64,000 nucleotides of DNA from Leadbetterella sp964563435 (GTDB taxonomy: Bacteria > Bacteroidota > Bacteroidia > Cytophagales > Spirosomataceae): the NCBI GenBank assembly GCA_964563435.1, contig CAZLXI010000026.1:5217-69216 (forward strand). The letters run 5' to 3'. Shown here in pieces: positions 34,133 through 43,141 of the stretch (positions within the stretch are counted from its first letter, which is position 1; each line of letters begins with the position of its first letter). A model generated the notes under the pieces. That model ran no database searches. It was not told the origin of the DNA and saw nothing but the letters and a program-made list of their open reading frames with translations. A program made the position numbers and the translations under genes.

Positions 34133-35650
34133 TTGAGCCTGGTAAACGAAGTAATCGGTTTTTTCATGAAAAGCAGGATAGGCAGAATTGAACATTTCAA
34201 AAGCTATCCTATAGAAACCCAGTTCGATGTCTTCCACAGCCTGATCGAGCGGGCGCGCTTTACCGAATTCGGCCTGAAACACGGTTTTGCCGATATCAAA
34301 AGCATCAAAGACTTCCAGGAGCGGGTGCCCGTGGTGACGTATGAAGAATTTTTTCCCTGGCTGGAACGGGTGCTCCGGGGAGAAAAAAATATTACCTGGC
34401 CTTCTGAAATAAGTTGGTTTTCCAAATCTTCCGGAACCACCAATGCCCGGAGTAAATTCATACCGGTCTCAGAAGAAGCCCTGCACGAATGCAACTACCG
34501 GGGCGGGAGGGACGTTCTCACCTTATACATGGAAAATGTCCCTAACAACCAGCTTTTTAACGGGAAGTCCATTTCCATCAACGGCTCATTGCACCCCAAT
34601 CCCTACAATGAAAGTGTACAGGCCGGCGATGTCTCTGCGATCATCACCAAAAATCTGCCCAAATGGGCCGAATATTTCAGGACCCCGCCATCAGAAATTG
34701 CACTACTTGATAAATGGGAAGACAAGATACAATATATGATTGCACATTGTTCCCATGAAAACGTGGTTGCCATGATGGGGGTACCTACCTGGGGTGTAGT
34801 GCTGATCGAACGCATCATGGAAGCCACCGGTGCCAAAAATGCCCTGGAATTCTGGCCTAATTTCGAGGCCTTCTTCCACGGAGCCGTTTCCTTCACCCCC
34901 TACCGGGCAATGTTCCGGGAAAGGATCTTTCCTTCTGCAGAGGTCAACTATATGGAGTCTTACAATGCATCGGAAGGATATTTCGCCATCCAGGATGACC
35001 TTTCCCTGGAAGATCAGATGCTTCTGATGCTGGACTACGGCGTGTTCTTCGAATTCCTGCCTGCTGACGAATGGGAGAACTCCTTCCCCAAAGCGCTTAC
35101 CCTCGATGAAGTAGAGCTGAATAAAAACTATGCCATGGTCATTTCCACCAACGCCGGGCTGTGGCGATACAAATTAGGCGATACCGTAAAATTCACTTCC
35201 CGCTATCCTTTTCGGATAAAGATCTCCGGCCGGACCAAACATTTTATCAATGTGTTCGGAGAAGAGCTGATGGTGGAAAACGCCGACCAGGCACTCGCTT
35301 ACACCTGCGAAAAATCAGGCGTAGAGCTCAAAGAATATACGGCTGCACCGATTTTCATGAACTCTGACTCCAAAGGGGGCCACGAATGGATCATTGAACT
35401 GACCTCACCACCGGAAAACCCTGAATCGTTTATCCGGATGCTGGATACCCGCCTGCGCGAGATAAACTCTGACTACGACGCCAAACGACACAAAGACATG
35501 GCTCTACAAATGCCCAGGGTGCATTTCTGTCCGCAGGGGACTTTCCTGAAATGGCTTCACAAAAACAACAAGCTGGGAGGGCAGCACAAAGTGCCCCGTT
35601 TGAGTAATGAAAGAAAGTTGTTGGAAGAAATACTGGAACTGCCCGGATAG
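34133..35650 (+). CDS. GH3 auxin-responsive-family acyl-acid amido synthetase, TTG start
   Basis: The product has 505 residues. GH3 enzymes are ANL-type adenylating enzymes known from plants, where they conjugate amino acids to plant hormones; bacterial members are of unknown substrate. ATP-binding motif SKSSGTTNARSKFIPVS (about 100-116), YMESYNASEGYFAIQ (about 279-293) and GLWRYKLGDTVKFTS (about 342-356) are clear. The TTG at 34133 is chosen because the N-terminus MSLVNEVIGFFMKSRI matches the usual GH3 start; the first ATG is 11 codons later. A TAATTTCG box lies at 34103-34110. Confidence 0.87.
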   Translation: MSLVNEVIGFFMKSRIGRIEHFKSYPIETQFDVFHSLIERARFTEFGLKHGFADIKSIKDFQERVPVVTYEEFFPWLERVLRGEKNITWPSEISWFSKSSGTTNARSKFIPVSEEALHECNYRGGRDVLTLYMENVPNNQLFNGKSISINGSLHPNPYNESVQAGDVSAIITKNLPKWAEYFRTPPSEIALLDKWEDKIQYMIAHCSHENVVAMMGVPTWGVVLIERIMEATGAKNALEFWPNFEAFFHGAVSFTPYRAMFRERIFPSAEVNYMESYNASEGYFAIQDDLSLEDQMLLMLDYGVFFEFLPADEWENSFPKALTLDEVELNKNYAMVISTNAGLWRYKLGDTVKFTSRYPFRIKISGRTKHFINVFGEELMVENADQALAYTCEKSGVELKEYTAAPIFMNSDSKGGHEWIIELTSPPENPESFIRMLDTRLREINSDYDAKRHKDMALQMPRVHFCPQGTFLKWLHKNNKLGGQHKVPRLSNERKLLEEILELPG

Positions 35651-35662
35651 ATCATCTGTCGC

Positions 35663-35998
35663 TTATTCCCACTTATAACTACCGGAGTCAAAATCGGCAG
35701 ACGACTCCCGGGAGGCCTCTGCATTTCTGTACTGTTCAAAATCAATATGGGGCAGAAGCTCGTGCTTTATATGATTGACCGCATCCTGTAAGGCCTCTGC
35801 TACTTTATCAAGATCCTCTTTGTAAACAAAAAGCTTGGATTTTTCAAAAACAAAATCTCCGTCCTTTTGAAATCTTCTGCTTTCGGTAATAGTCAAATAG
35901 TAATCATTCGAACGAGTGGATCTCACATCAAAGAAATAAGTTCTTTTTCCTGCCCTTATCTTCTTTGAATATATCATTTCCTGGTCATCTCTTTCCAC
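35663..35998 (-). CDS. DUF3276 PUR-alpha-like nucleic-acid-binding protein
   Basis: The product has 111 residues. The DUF3276/PurA family has one PUR repeat (about 10-95), including YSKKIRAGKRTYFFDVRST and KLFVYKEDLDKVAEAL. PUR-repeat proteins form dimers that bind single-stranded DNA or RNA. The C-terminus is acidic and low in structure (EASRESSADFDSGSYKWE). It is probably cytosolic. It is convergent with the GH3 gene, with only 12 bp between stops and no clear terminator. Confidence 0.85.
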   Translation of the reverse strand: MERDDQEMIYSKKIRAGKRTYFFDVRSTRSNDYYLTITESRRFQKDGDFVFEKSKLFVYKEDLDKVAEALQDAVNHIKHELLPHIDFEQYRNAEASRESSADFDSGSYKWE

Positions 35999-36203
35999 GC
36001 TGAAAATATAGTTTTATAGGTGATAAAAACGATCAAAAGTATACTTTAATTAATCATAAAAAAAATATTTACATGTAAAATAATACCTTTTTTTGATATT
36101 TTTCTTGGACTTTTCCAATAATTTGTGGAATATTTATCGCCAAAGATGTAAAATAGATACGGCTCTGCACAATAAAATCATAAATAATTCATTGATTTGC
36201 AGT

Positions 36204-36725
36204 ATGAAATATTTAAATAGAAAATTTTCATTGGTGTTTTTGATAATACTGATGATGTTAATGCCTAATTTAAGTATTTACGCCCAAAAGGTCGATATCG
36301 GCCATTCCTTTAAAGGGTATGCATCTTATTATCATACCAAATTCCTTGGACGTAAAACAGCCAACGGTGAGACCTTTATAAGAGGAGCCTATACCTGCGC
36401 TCACAAATCACTCCCCTTTGGAACTTTGATAGAAGTTGAAAATACCAAAACAGGCAGGTGGGTGATCGTCCGGGTAAATGACCGCGGACCTTTCGCAAAA
36501 AACAGGGTTCTGGACCTTTCCATTGACGCTGCAGAACACCTGGGCTTCATAGAAAGAGGTATAGCCCATGTCTCGGCAAAAATAGTAGGCTTTGACGGAA
36601 ACCTTGAGATGCTGCGCGATGGCCTGGCGCTTGGGATCTATAATTCTTTCCTGGGGATAGAGAGTAATCCGCTGAAAATTCCTTACTTGCCGTCTGAAAA
36701 AAGCAATGTATCTCTGGGAATTTAA
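36204..36725 (+). CDS. RlpA-type double-psi beta-barrel protein
   Basis: The product has 173 residues from the ATG at 36204, chosen because it starts a signal peptide (MKYLNRKFSLVFLIILMM...IYAQ). The RlpA-like DPBB domain covers about 38-130: GYASYYHTKFLGRKTANGE, SLPFGTLIEVENTKTGRWV and VRVNDRGPF with the catalytic-type Asp. RlpA cuts peptidoglycan glycan strands lacking stem peptides. There is no SPOR domain and no lipobox. Its stop codon overlaps the ATG of the DUF58 gene (TAATG), so the two are coupled, although they look unrelated. Confidence 0.85.
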   Translation: MKYLNRKFSLVFLIILMMLMPNLSIYAQKVDIGHSFKGYASYYHTKFLGRKTANGETFIRGAYTCAHKSLPFGTLIEVENTKTGRWVIVRVNDRGPFAKNRVLDLSIDAAEHLGFIERGIAHVSAKIVGFDGNLEMLRDGLALGIYNSFLGIESNPLKIPYLPSEKSNVSLGI

Positions 36726-37633
36726 TGCTGGAACTGGATCTTTCAAAAATCCGTGAGTACGGGCGCCTCGACTTCCTCGCAAAACAGCTCGTGGAAGGGT
36801 TTATCACCGGGCTTCACAAATCCCCTTTTCACGGATTTTCCGTGGAGTTTGCAGAACACCGGCTCTATAACGCAGGAGAAAGTACCCGGCATATCGACTG
36901 GAAAGTCTTCAGCAAAACGGATAAGCTTTTCGTTAAAACGTACGAAGAAGAAACCAATCTCCGCTGCCATCTCCTGGTAGACGTATCCTCTTCCATGTAT
37001 TATCCGCAAAAATCCAGGGGAAAGCTGGCTTTTTCGGTGCTGGCCGCCGCTGCTCTGGCCCACATGCTGCAGCGTCAGCGCGACGCCGTGGGACTGGTCA
37101 CTTTTTCCGACCACATCGAAACCCAGACCGAGTGCAAATCCACTACCACCCACCTTCAAAAGGTGTTCCGGGAGCTGGAGCATGTGCTCAACCGTGAAAA
37201 AAGAAATCAGTCTACTGCCGTTGCCGATACCCTCCACCTGATCGCTGATAAGATTCATACCCGATCGCTGGTGGTGATCTTCAGTGATATGTTTGAAGAT
37301 ATGGAGAACAGTGACAGGCTCTTCTCGGCCCTTCAGCATCTTAAGCACAAGAAGCATGAAGTACTGCTGTTTCATGTAACCGAGAAAAAAACGGAGCTGG
37401 CCTTTGACTTTGCGGACGGCCCTTACGAATTCATTGACCTGGAAACCAATGAAAGGCTGAAGCTCCAGCCTGCTGACGTACGTGAGCGCTATACCAAAAC
37501 CCTCAACGACTTCTATCATGAGCTCCTGATCAGGTGCGGTCAGTATAAAATTGACTTCATTGAAGCCGACATTGAAAAAGGGTTTGATCCCGTCATGTCT
37601 TCTTTCCTGGCCAAAAGGGCCAAAATGCGCTGA
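36725..37633 (+). CDS. DUF58 domain protein (VWA-like)
   Basis: The product has 302 residues. DUF58 proteins have a von Willebrand A-type fold and usually work with a MoxR ATPase and Bat proteins. Seen here are RHIDWKVFSKTDKLFVKTYEEE (about 56-77), the conserved LLVDVSSSMYYPQKSRGK (MIDAS-like DxSxS, about 83-100) and VVIFSDMFED (about 181-190). A MoxR gene is not next to it, but a BatD-like gene lies at 61582. It is probably cytosolic and membrane-associated. Confidence 0.88.
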   Translation: MLELDLSKIREYGRLDFLAKQLVEGFITGLHKSPFHGFSVEFAEHRLYNAGESTRHIDWKVFSKTDKLFVKTYEEETNLRCHLLVDVSSSMYYPQKSRGKLAFSVLAAAALAHMLQRQRDAVGLVTFSDHIETQTECKSTTTHLQKVFRELEHVLNREKRNQSTAVADTLHLIADKIHTRSLVVIFSDMFEDMENSDRLFSALQHLKHKKHEVLLFHVTEKKTELAFDFADGPYEFIDLETNERLKLQPADVRERYTKTLNDFYHELLIRCGQYKIDFIEADIEKGFDPVMSSFLAKRAKMR

Positions 37634-37720
37634 TCCTTACCACTCAGCATTAAAATCAACCCATCTTAAAAAGGAATTTGCACGATATACCTGCGCCGGC
37701 TTATCTTTAAAAGAAAAAAC

Positions 37721-38041
37721 ATGTTACTGACAACAACCAACAACATCGAAGGCCGGACCGTAGCGGAATACAAAGCGCTGGTCACCGGCGAGGTCATTAT
37801 CGGCGCCAATATTTTCAAGGATTTCTTTGCCGGGATCCGCGATATTGTGGGTGGGCGTTCGGGCTCCTATGAAAGGGTGCTTCGTGAAGCAAAAGACAAC
37901 GCCATCAGTGAAATGATCGAGAGAGCCCGGGCTTACGGTGCCGATGCCATCATAGGGATCGACCTCGACTACGAAACACTCGGAAAGAATAACGGCATGA
38001 TGATGGTGACCGCCAGCGGCACCGCCGTCAAACTGAACTAA
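37721..38041 (+). CDS. YbjQ/UPF0145 heavy-metal-binding-domain protein
   Basis: This 106-residue single-domain protein of the YbjQ family is a homopentameric fold of unknown function. Typical segments are EYKALVTGEVIIGANIFKDF (about 16-35), VGGRSGSYERVLREAKD (about 43-59), ARAYGADAIIGIDLDYE (about 69-85) and MVTASGTAVKL at the end. It is followed by a GC-rich hairpin and the mutS2 promoter box. Confidence 0.9.
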   Translation: MLLTTTNNIEGRTVAEYKALVTGEVIIGANIFKDFFAGIRDIVGGRSGSYERVLREAKDNAISEMIERARAYGADAIIGIDLDYETLGKNNGMMMVTASGTAVKLN

Positions 38042-38066
38042 TCCGGAAATAACAATGTTAAACATT

Positions 38067-38092
38067 GCCCGGCTTTCGAAAGAGCGCCGGGC
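38067..38092 (+). terminator. GC-rich hairpin after the YbjQ gene
   Basis: GCCCGGC pairs with GCCGGGC at 38086-38092 and is followed by TGCTTAATTTT. It is a likely terminator with a short, imperfect T-tract. Confidence 0.5.
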
Positions 38093-38096
38093 TGCT

Positions 38097-38104
38097 TAAT
38101 TTTG
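38097..38104 (+). promoter_or_regulatory. -7 box of mutS2
   Basis: TAATTTTG fits TAnnTTTG, and a TTTC 19 bp upstream may serve as -33. It lies 42 bp before the mutS2 ATG. Confidence 0.5.
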
Positions 38105-38146
38105 CAGTTCCGGGGGAGGAAGCCCCTGTTGTTGAACGTTTAGACC

Positions 38147-40558
38147 ATGCTCTATCCCAAGAATATAGAAACCAAGCTGGGTTTTGATAAAATAAAAGAA
38201 CTTCTGGAAGAAGAATGTGTGAGCTCACTGGGCAAGTCCTTTGTGAGTAAAATGCGCTTCTCCGGGAAATTCGACCAGATCCGGAAAATGATGGCGCAGA
38301 CGGCCGAATTCCGGCTGATCCTGGAAACCGAGTCTGCTTTTCCCAATCAGCATTATATCGATGTCACTGATTACCTGAAAAAAGCAGCCATACCGGGAGC
38401 GATCATCTACGAAGAAGAGTTTTTTGAAATCCGGCTCTCGCTGACCACCATTCAGCAGATCATTCATTTTTTTCATCACCGGCCACCGGAAAAATTCCCG
38501 GAACTCCTCTCCCTGATGCAGGCGGCCGTCCCCTCCCATCATCCCAAAGGGTGGGAAAACCTCTTAACCGAGATCACATCAGTGATCGATGAGCGCGGAA
38601 AAGTAAGAGACAATGCCTCCAAAGAATTATTCGATATCCGCAGGAAGCTGGCCGTGGAGCAGGCCAATGTCAAACGGGCCCTGGAACGGATCTACCGGAC
38701 CGCCAAAAACTCAGGATGGATCGGTGAAGAAATGACCCTTGCCGTAAGAAACGGACGGCTTGTGCTGCCTGTGCTGGCCGAACACAAAAGAAAGCTCTCC
38801 GGCTTTGTGCATGACGAAACCTCCACCGGCAATATTGCCTACGTGGAGCCCGGTGAGGTGCTGGAAGCCAATAATGAGATCCGCGACCTGGAGATAAGAG
38901 AAAGAAGAGAGGTTTTACGCATCCTTGAGCAGCTGACCACCCGTTTGCGTCCTGACCTGCCCGACCTGGAGCGTTCTTACGTTTTCCTGGGGCTGATGGA
39001 CTTTATCCGGGCCAAAGCACGCCTGGCCATTCGTACCGACAGTACGTTTCCGCTATTGGTGGAAGAGACGGTCATCGACTGGCAGAACGCGCGCCATCCC
39101 CTCCTGCTGCTCACCCACCGCAAACAGAACAAGGCGGTGATACCACTCAACGTTTCCCTCAACAGCGAAGCGCGGATACTGGTCGTTTCCGGCCCCAATG
39201 CCGGCGGTAAGTCGGTTATGCTGAAGACCATCGGGCTGGTGCAGTATATGGCGCAATGCGGCATGCTGCTACCGGTTTCCCCCGATTCGAAAGTGGGCCT
39301 CTTCAAAAACCTCTTTATCGATATCGGCGATGAGCAGAGCATTGAAAACGACCTGAGCACCTACAGCTCCCACCTGACCAACATGCGGGAGTTTATGAGG
39401 CACGCCGATCACAAGACCCTCTTCCTCATCGACGAGTTTGGCACCGGCACAGAGCCTTCGCTCGGTGGCGCACTGGCCGAATCCATCCTCGAAAGCTTTG
39501 CGGGCAGGAAGGCCTTCGGCGTGATCAATACGCACTATACTAACCTGAAGGTCTTTGCCGACAAGAATGAAGGTCTGCTTAACGGCGCCATGCGTTTCGA
39601 TTCGGAAGAGCTGACCCCCATGTTTGAGCTGGAAATGGGCAAGCCGGGTAATTCGTTTGCGTTCGAGGTAGCGCAAAAGATGGGCCTGCCCTCCGGCATC
39701 ATTAAAAACGCCCAACGGAAGCTGGGGAAAAACCAGATCAATTTCGAAAAGCTGTTAAAAGAGCTGGACATTGAGAAAAAAGCATTTGCCGAACAGAACG
39801 TCTCACTGCAAAAACAGATAGACGAGCTAAAGCAACGCTCGGAGCAGTACACCGCCCTGAAAAACTTCCTGGAGAGTGACAGGCAGCGGATCATTTCCCA
39901 GGCCAGGGAAGACGCCCGAAAAATTATCCGGGATGCGAACAAAACCATTGAAAATACCATCCGGCACATCAAGGAGAACAATGCCGAAAAAGAGGCCTCG
40001 CGACAGGCAAGGGAGCAGGTGAAGGAGTTTGAACAAAAAGTACTGCAACCCGACCCTCACGTAGTGCCTAAAGTCTCTGTTCAGAAAGCAGAAGGCCCGA
40101 TAGCGCCGGGAGATTACGTGCGGATAAAAGGACAGGAGGCACTGGCCCAGGTGCTGAGCCTGAACGGTAAGGACGCGGAGATCCTCCTGGGCGAGCTCAA
40201 GTCCAACATCCGGCTTAACCGCCTTGAAAAAATATCGCGGAAAGAGTTCAAATCCTCCCAAAAAGAAGTGACCAGAAGCATGAAGGGGGTGGATCTTAAC
40301 GAAAAAATGACCGAATTCAGCTTCAACCTGGACATTCGCGGTAAACGGGGCGATGAAGCGCTGGTAGCCGTAGATAACCTCGTTGACGATGCCATCCTGC
40401 TGGGTTATCCCCAGTTGAGGATCGTGCACGGCAAGGGCGACGGTATCTTACGCAACCTGATCCGGAACCACATCAAACAATACAAGCAGGTGGGTAAAAT
40501 GTACGATGAGCACGCCGACCGCGGCGGACCGGGCGTGACCATCGTGGAAATGAAATGA
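38147..40558 (+). CDS. mutS2: Endonuclease MutS2
   Basis: This 803-residue MutS paralogue suppresses recombination or rescues collided ribosomes, depending on species; it has no mismatch-recognition domain. The core and lever helices occupy about 1-310. The ATPase has Walker A SGPNAGGKSVMLKT (about 349-362) and Walker B FLIDEFGTGTEP (about 426-437). A long coiled-coil linker (about 525-650) leads to the C-terminal Smr nuclease domain (LDIRGKRGDEAL; HGKGDGILRNLIR). The order and length are standard. Confidence 0.96.
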   Translation: MLYPKNIETKLGFDKIKELLEEECVSSLGKSFVSKMRFSGKFDQIRKMMAQTAEFRLILETESAFPNQHYIDVTDYLKKAAIPGAIIYEEEFFEIRLSLTTIQQIIHFFHHRPPEKFPELLSLMQAAVPSHHPKGWENLLTEITSVIDERGKVRDNASKELFDIRRKLAVEQANVKRALERIYRTAKNSGWIGEEMTLAVRNGRLVLPVLAEHKRKLSGFVHDETSTGNIAYVEPGEVLEANNEIRDLEIRERREVLRILEQLTTRLRPDLPDLERSYVFLGLMDFIRAKARLAIRTDSTFPLLVEETVIDWQNARHPLLLLTHRKQNKAVIPLNVSLNSEARILVVSGPNAGGKSVMLKTIGLVQYMAQCGMLLPVSPDSKVGLFKNLFIDIGDEQSIENDLSTYSSHLTNMREFMRHADHKTLFLIDEFGTGTEPSLGGALAESILESFAGRKAFGVINTHYTNLKVFADKNEGLLNGAMRFDSEELTPMFELEMGKPGNSFAFEVAQKMGLPSGIIKNAQRKLGKNQINFEKLLKELDIEKKAFAEQNVSLQKQIDELKQRSEQYTALKNFLESDRQRIISQAREDARKIIRDANKTIENTIRHIKENNAEKEASRQAREQVKEFEQKVLQPDPHVVPKVSVQKAEGPIAPGDYVRIKGQEALAQVLSLNGKDAEILLGELKSNIRLNRLEKISRKEFKSSQKEVTRSMKGVDLNEKMTEFSFNLDIRGKRGDEALVAVDNLVDDAILLGYPQLRIVHGKGDGILRNLIRNHIKQYKQVGKMYDEHADRGGPGVTIVEMK

Positions 40559-40566
40559 GGGTGTCT

Positions 40567-41160
40567 TCATTTACGGGTGCCTTTAAAGGTGGTTCCCGAG
40601 TAGTTGATCTCGATTCCCGTTACCTTCCCGTTTTCGTCCCGCTTAAATACAACTCCTCCATCGGCCTGAGCCAGGTGAAAGGAGTCTTTTACTTCCGTTG
40701 CCACAAGCCCCGAACCGCCTATGGCAGCTTCAATATAGAGACTTTCCCCCTGCACAATGATACTGACCTCCGTAACTTCCGCACTTCCTTCCAGGCTGTA
40801 CTTCCCTGCATATTCATTCAGTGAAGCCCTCTCTTTGACCCCTTCATAACTTTCTCCGCCCGCCTCTACTGCCAACCCGACCACTGCTCCTGACGCGTCG
40901 CGCTTAAACTTCAACAGGGCCTGGTAGTTGGGCTCAATGAACTCATCCTTTGTATCAGTTACCGTTACTTCTCCTTTCCCTACTCCTTCGGCGTCCGCAA
41001 TGAATGCCCCGCTCTCATAAGTGATCACGATCTTACCGAAAGGGGCACTCTGGAATTTATAAACCCCGGTATAGTCCTGCGGTTTAGTTTCCTGCGCTTT
41101 CAGAGTGAAGGAAAAAATCAAAAAGCCGGTCAAAATCAGTAGTTTTTTCATCTTTTTCAA
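40567..41160 (-). CDS. Secreted protein with two tandem DUF3471-like repeats
   Basis: The product has 197 residues with a Sec signal peptide (MKKMKKLLILTGFLIFSFTLKAQ). The mature part is two related units of about 80 residues. Unit 1 runs from DYTGVYKF to ESYEGVK and unit 2 from EYAGKYSL to TTFKGTR; both carry LKFKRD/VVFKRDENGKVTG and a closing (Y/F)(E/K)G. This resembles the small beta-barrel units often found after serine hydrolase domains (DUF3471-like), here alone. Function is unknown. It is convergent with mutS2, only 8 bp away. Confidence 0.72.
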   Translation of the reverse strand: MKKMKKLLILTGFLIFSFTLKAQETKPQDYTGVYKFQSAPFGKIVITYESGAFIADAEGVGKGEVTVTDTKDEFIEPNYQALLKFKRDASGAVVGLAVEAGGESYEGVKERASLNEYAGKYSLEGSAEVTEVSIIVQGESLYIEAAIGGSGLVATEVKDSFHLAQADGGVVFKRDENGKVTGIEINYSGTTFKGTRK

Positions 41161-41279
41161 GGTTATAATTCTTTAGTTTTTAGATAATTTAACCAAATTT
41201 AACGAACATTCTCACATAAATCGTCCCCGGCAGCTACTTTTTCACCCCGGCATTATATTTTTGCAGCAAATCATTGACC

Positions 41280-42239
41280 ATGGCCAAAGTAACCGAACAT
41301 ATAGCCAACAGCAAGGGAAAAGCCCTGTTTTCCATTGAGATTATTCCGCCGGTGAAAGGAGGAAAGATCGACGAGCTCCTCAGCGATATCACTCCCCTGA
41401 TGGAGCTTAAGCCCCGGTTTGTAGACGTTACTTACCACCGCGAGGAATACCTGAGCCAGACCCGGGAAGACGGCACCGTGGTGGAGATCAAAACCCGTAA
41501 AAGACCGGGAACCGTGGGCATCTGTGCCGCCCTGATGCATAAATTTGATACCGACCCCGTGCCTCACGTCCTGTGCGGCGGGTTTACCAGAGACGATACC
41601 GAAGACCTGCTCATCGACCTGAACTACCTGGGCATAGAAAATGTGATGGCCCTTCGCGGCGACCACGCCAAACCTTTCACCTCGTTCAAACCCAAAAAAG
41701 GCGGCCATACCTACGCTTCAGAGCTCATCGGCCAGATCAGGGAAATGAACGGAGGAAGATACCTCCACGAAACGTCGGAATACCTTAACAATTCTGAATT
41801 TTGTATCGGCGCGGCCGCTTATCCCGAGAAGCACTTCGAGGCAGAAACCACCCGCCAGGATTTCGAGAATCTTAAGCAAAAAGTAGCTGCCGGTGCAGAC
41901 TACCTGGTGACGCAGATGTTTTTCGACAACCGGAAATACTTTGACTTTGTGGAAAAATGCCGGGCGCACGGCATTACCATCCCGATCATCCCGGGCTTAA
42001 AGATCCTTTCTACCAAAAAACAGCTCGAAGTTCTTCCCAAAATATTCTATCTCGATATCCCGGATGAATTTTCCCGCGCCATCCGAAGTTGTAAAGACGA
42101 TAAAGAGGCCCGCAAAATCGGGATCGAATGGTGCATTCAGCAATGCCGCGAACTGAAGGCCTTCGGCGTTCCGGCCCTGCATTTCTATACTATGAGCAAA
42201 TCGACCACCACACTGGCGGTGGCCAGGGAGGTGTTTTAA
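41280..42239 (+). CDS. metF: 5,10-Methylenetetrahydrofolate reductase
   Basis: This 319-residue FAD-containing TIM-barrel enzyme makes 5-methyl-THF for methionine synthesis. Family motifs are FSIEIIPPVKGGKIDELL (about 17-34), VDVTYHREE (about 50-58), MALRGDHAK (about 124-132) and VTQMFFDNRKYFDFVE (about 212-227). The ATG at 41280 is taken as the start; a TTG two codons earlier is in frame. A -7 box TATTTTTG is at 41256-41263. A SAM riboswitch was not seen in the leader. Confidence 0.95.
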   Translation: MAKVTEHIANSKGKALFSIEIIPPVKGGKIDELLSDITPLMELKPRFVDVTYHREEYLSQTREDGTVVEIKTRKRPGTVGICAALMHKFDTDPVPHVLCGGFTRDDTEDLLIDLNYLGIENVMALRGDHAKPFTSFKPKKGGHTYASELIGQIREMNGGRYLHETSEYLNNSEFCIGAAAYPEKHFEAETTRQDFENLKQKVAAGADYLVTQMFFDNRKYFDFVEKCRAHGITIPIIPGLKILSTKKQLEVLPKIFYLDIPDEFSRAIRSCKDDKEARKIGIEWCIQQCRELKAFGVPALHFYTMSKSTTTLAVAREVF

Positions 42240-42322
42240 TGAGCGGAGATTTTCTCCCGGTTAATAGTGCTCTTTATATTATTCGCTAGTAATAATTTGG
42301 GTTAGAATAACAGGTGAAAATT

Positions 42323-42610
42323 ATGAAAGACAAGCCCCTGCTCTATTTGTCATTGACGGTCGTATGCTACTTTGCTATTCTTTTTATGAATACCTATTGG
42401 CTTAAGATCAGCCATCCTGTATTTTCTTTCCTACAGGAACTTTTGACTATTCCGATGCTGGTTCTACAGGCTATATTATTAGTGATCGCGATCTATAAAA
42501 CAGTAATAAAAAGAGTTAACTCCCGGCAGGTCAAAACAGCACTATTTTTCCTGATCGTCACTTCCATAGTCACCTATGGTTCTCTGGTGGGAATAATTAA
42601 AATGCCATAG
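42323..42610 (+). CDS. Small hypothetical membrane protein
   Basis: This 95-residue protein runs from the ATG at 42323 (a GTG three codons earlier is in frame) and has three hydrophobic helices (about 6-22, 33-56 and 70-90). The family is not recognised. Its stop codon falls inside the left end of a GTAGAGACGCAA-type palindrome, so the element may have set its C-terminus. Confidence 0.55.
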   Translation: MKDKPLLYLSLTVVCYFAILFMNTYWLKISHPVFSFLQELLTIPMLVLQAILLVIAIYKTVIKRVNSRQVKTALFFLIVTSIVTYGSLVGIIKMP

Positions 42611-42634
42611 GGACGCAAGGTTTTGCGTCTCTAC
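42608..42634. repeat. GTAGAGACGCAA palindrome, copy 2
   Basis: Read on the minus strand, GTAGAGACGCAA and TTGCGTCCCTA arms flank AACC, giving a slightly decayed version of the perfect palindrome at 17022. It overlaps the stop codon of the small membrane gene. Confidence 0.7.
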
Positions 42635-42651
42635 CCCCGCAAATACATAAA

Positions 42652-42675
42652 AAAGACCGGCCAAAACCGGTCTTT
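42652..42675 (-). terminator. Terminator of the proS-FKBP operon
   Basis: AAAGACCGG and CCGGTCTTT form a perfect 9-bp stem, followed on the minus strand by a run of T. Confidence 0.85.
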
Positions 42676-42700
42676 CCCTATTTTCAACTGTTGTCTCTTC

Positions 42701-43120
42701 TTAGTTCAGCGCCACCAGCTCCAGCTCAAAGTTAAGCTCCTGGCCGGCCAGCGGATGATTGGCATCAAGACGCACATAAGATTCGGTCACTTCGCGGATG
42801 ATCACCGGAACCGCCCTTTGTCCGTCATGCATATTGAGGGTTTCGCCTACCACCAGCGGAATATCCGCCGGAATATCCGCACGGTCAAAATTAAAGATCA
42901 TTTCTTCACTGGCAGGGCCATAGGCGTCTTCCACTGCAATATGGATGGATTTCTTTTCCCCCACCTGCATTCCCTGCACCCCTTCATCAAATCCTTTGAT
43001 GACCATACCGCTGCCTACCTGAAACTCCAGGGGCTCACGGCCTTCGGAAGAGTCAAAAAGCGTACCGTCATTCAAGGTTCCTTTGTAGTGGATGGCCACC
43101 TTATCTCCTGATTTTACCAT
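42701..43120 (-). CDS. FKBP-type peptidyl-prolyl isomerase, SlyD-like
   Basis: The product has 139 residues. The FKBP domain is interrupted by an insert-in-flap domain, as in SlyD: VAIHYKGTLNDGTLFDSS (8-25), GSGMVIKGFDEGVQGM (36-51), EDAYGPASEEMIFNFDRADIP (about 64-84), then NHPLAGQELNFELELV at the end. SlyD-type enzymes isomerise proline bonds and act as chaperones. The histidine-rich metal-binding tail of E. coli SlyD is absent. It follows proS by 21 bp. Confidence 0.93.
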   Translation of the reverse strand: MVKSGDKVAIHYKGTLNDGTLFDSSEGREPLEFQVGSGMVIKGFDEGVQGMQVGEKKSIHIAVEDAYGPASEEMIFNFDRADIPADIPLVVGETLNMHDGQRAVPVIIREVTESYVRLDANHPLAGQELNFELELVALN

Positions 43121-43141
43121 TTTATTCGATTTTAGTTTGAT

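Noticed and set aside
36068..36079. TTTACATGTAAA palindrome upstream of the RlpA gene
   Set aside because: A 12-bp AT-rich palindrome is expected by chance in such DNA, and no second copy supports an operator.
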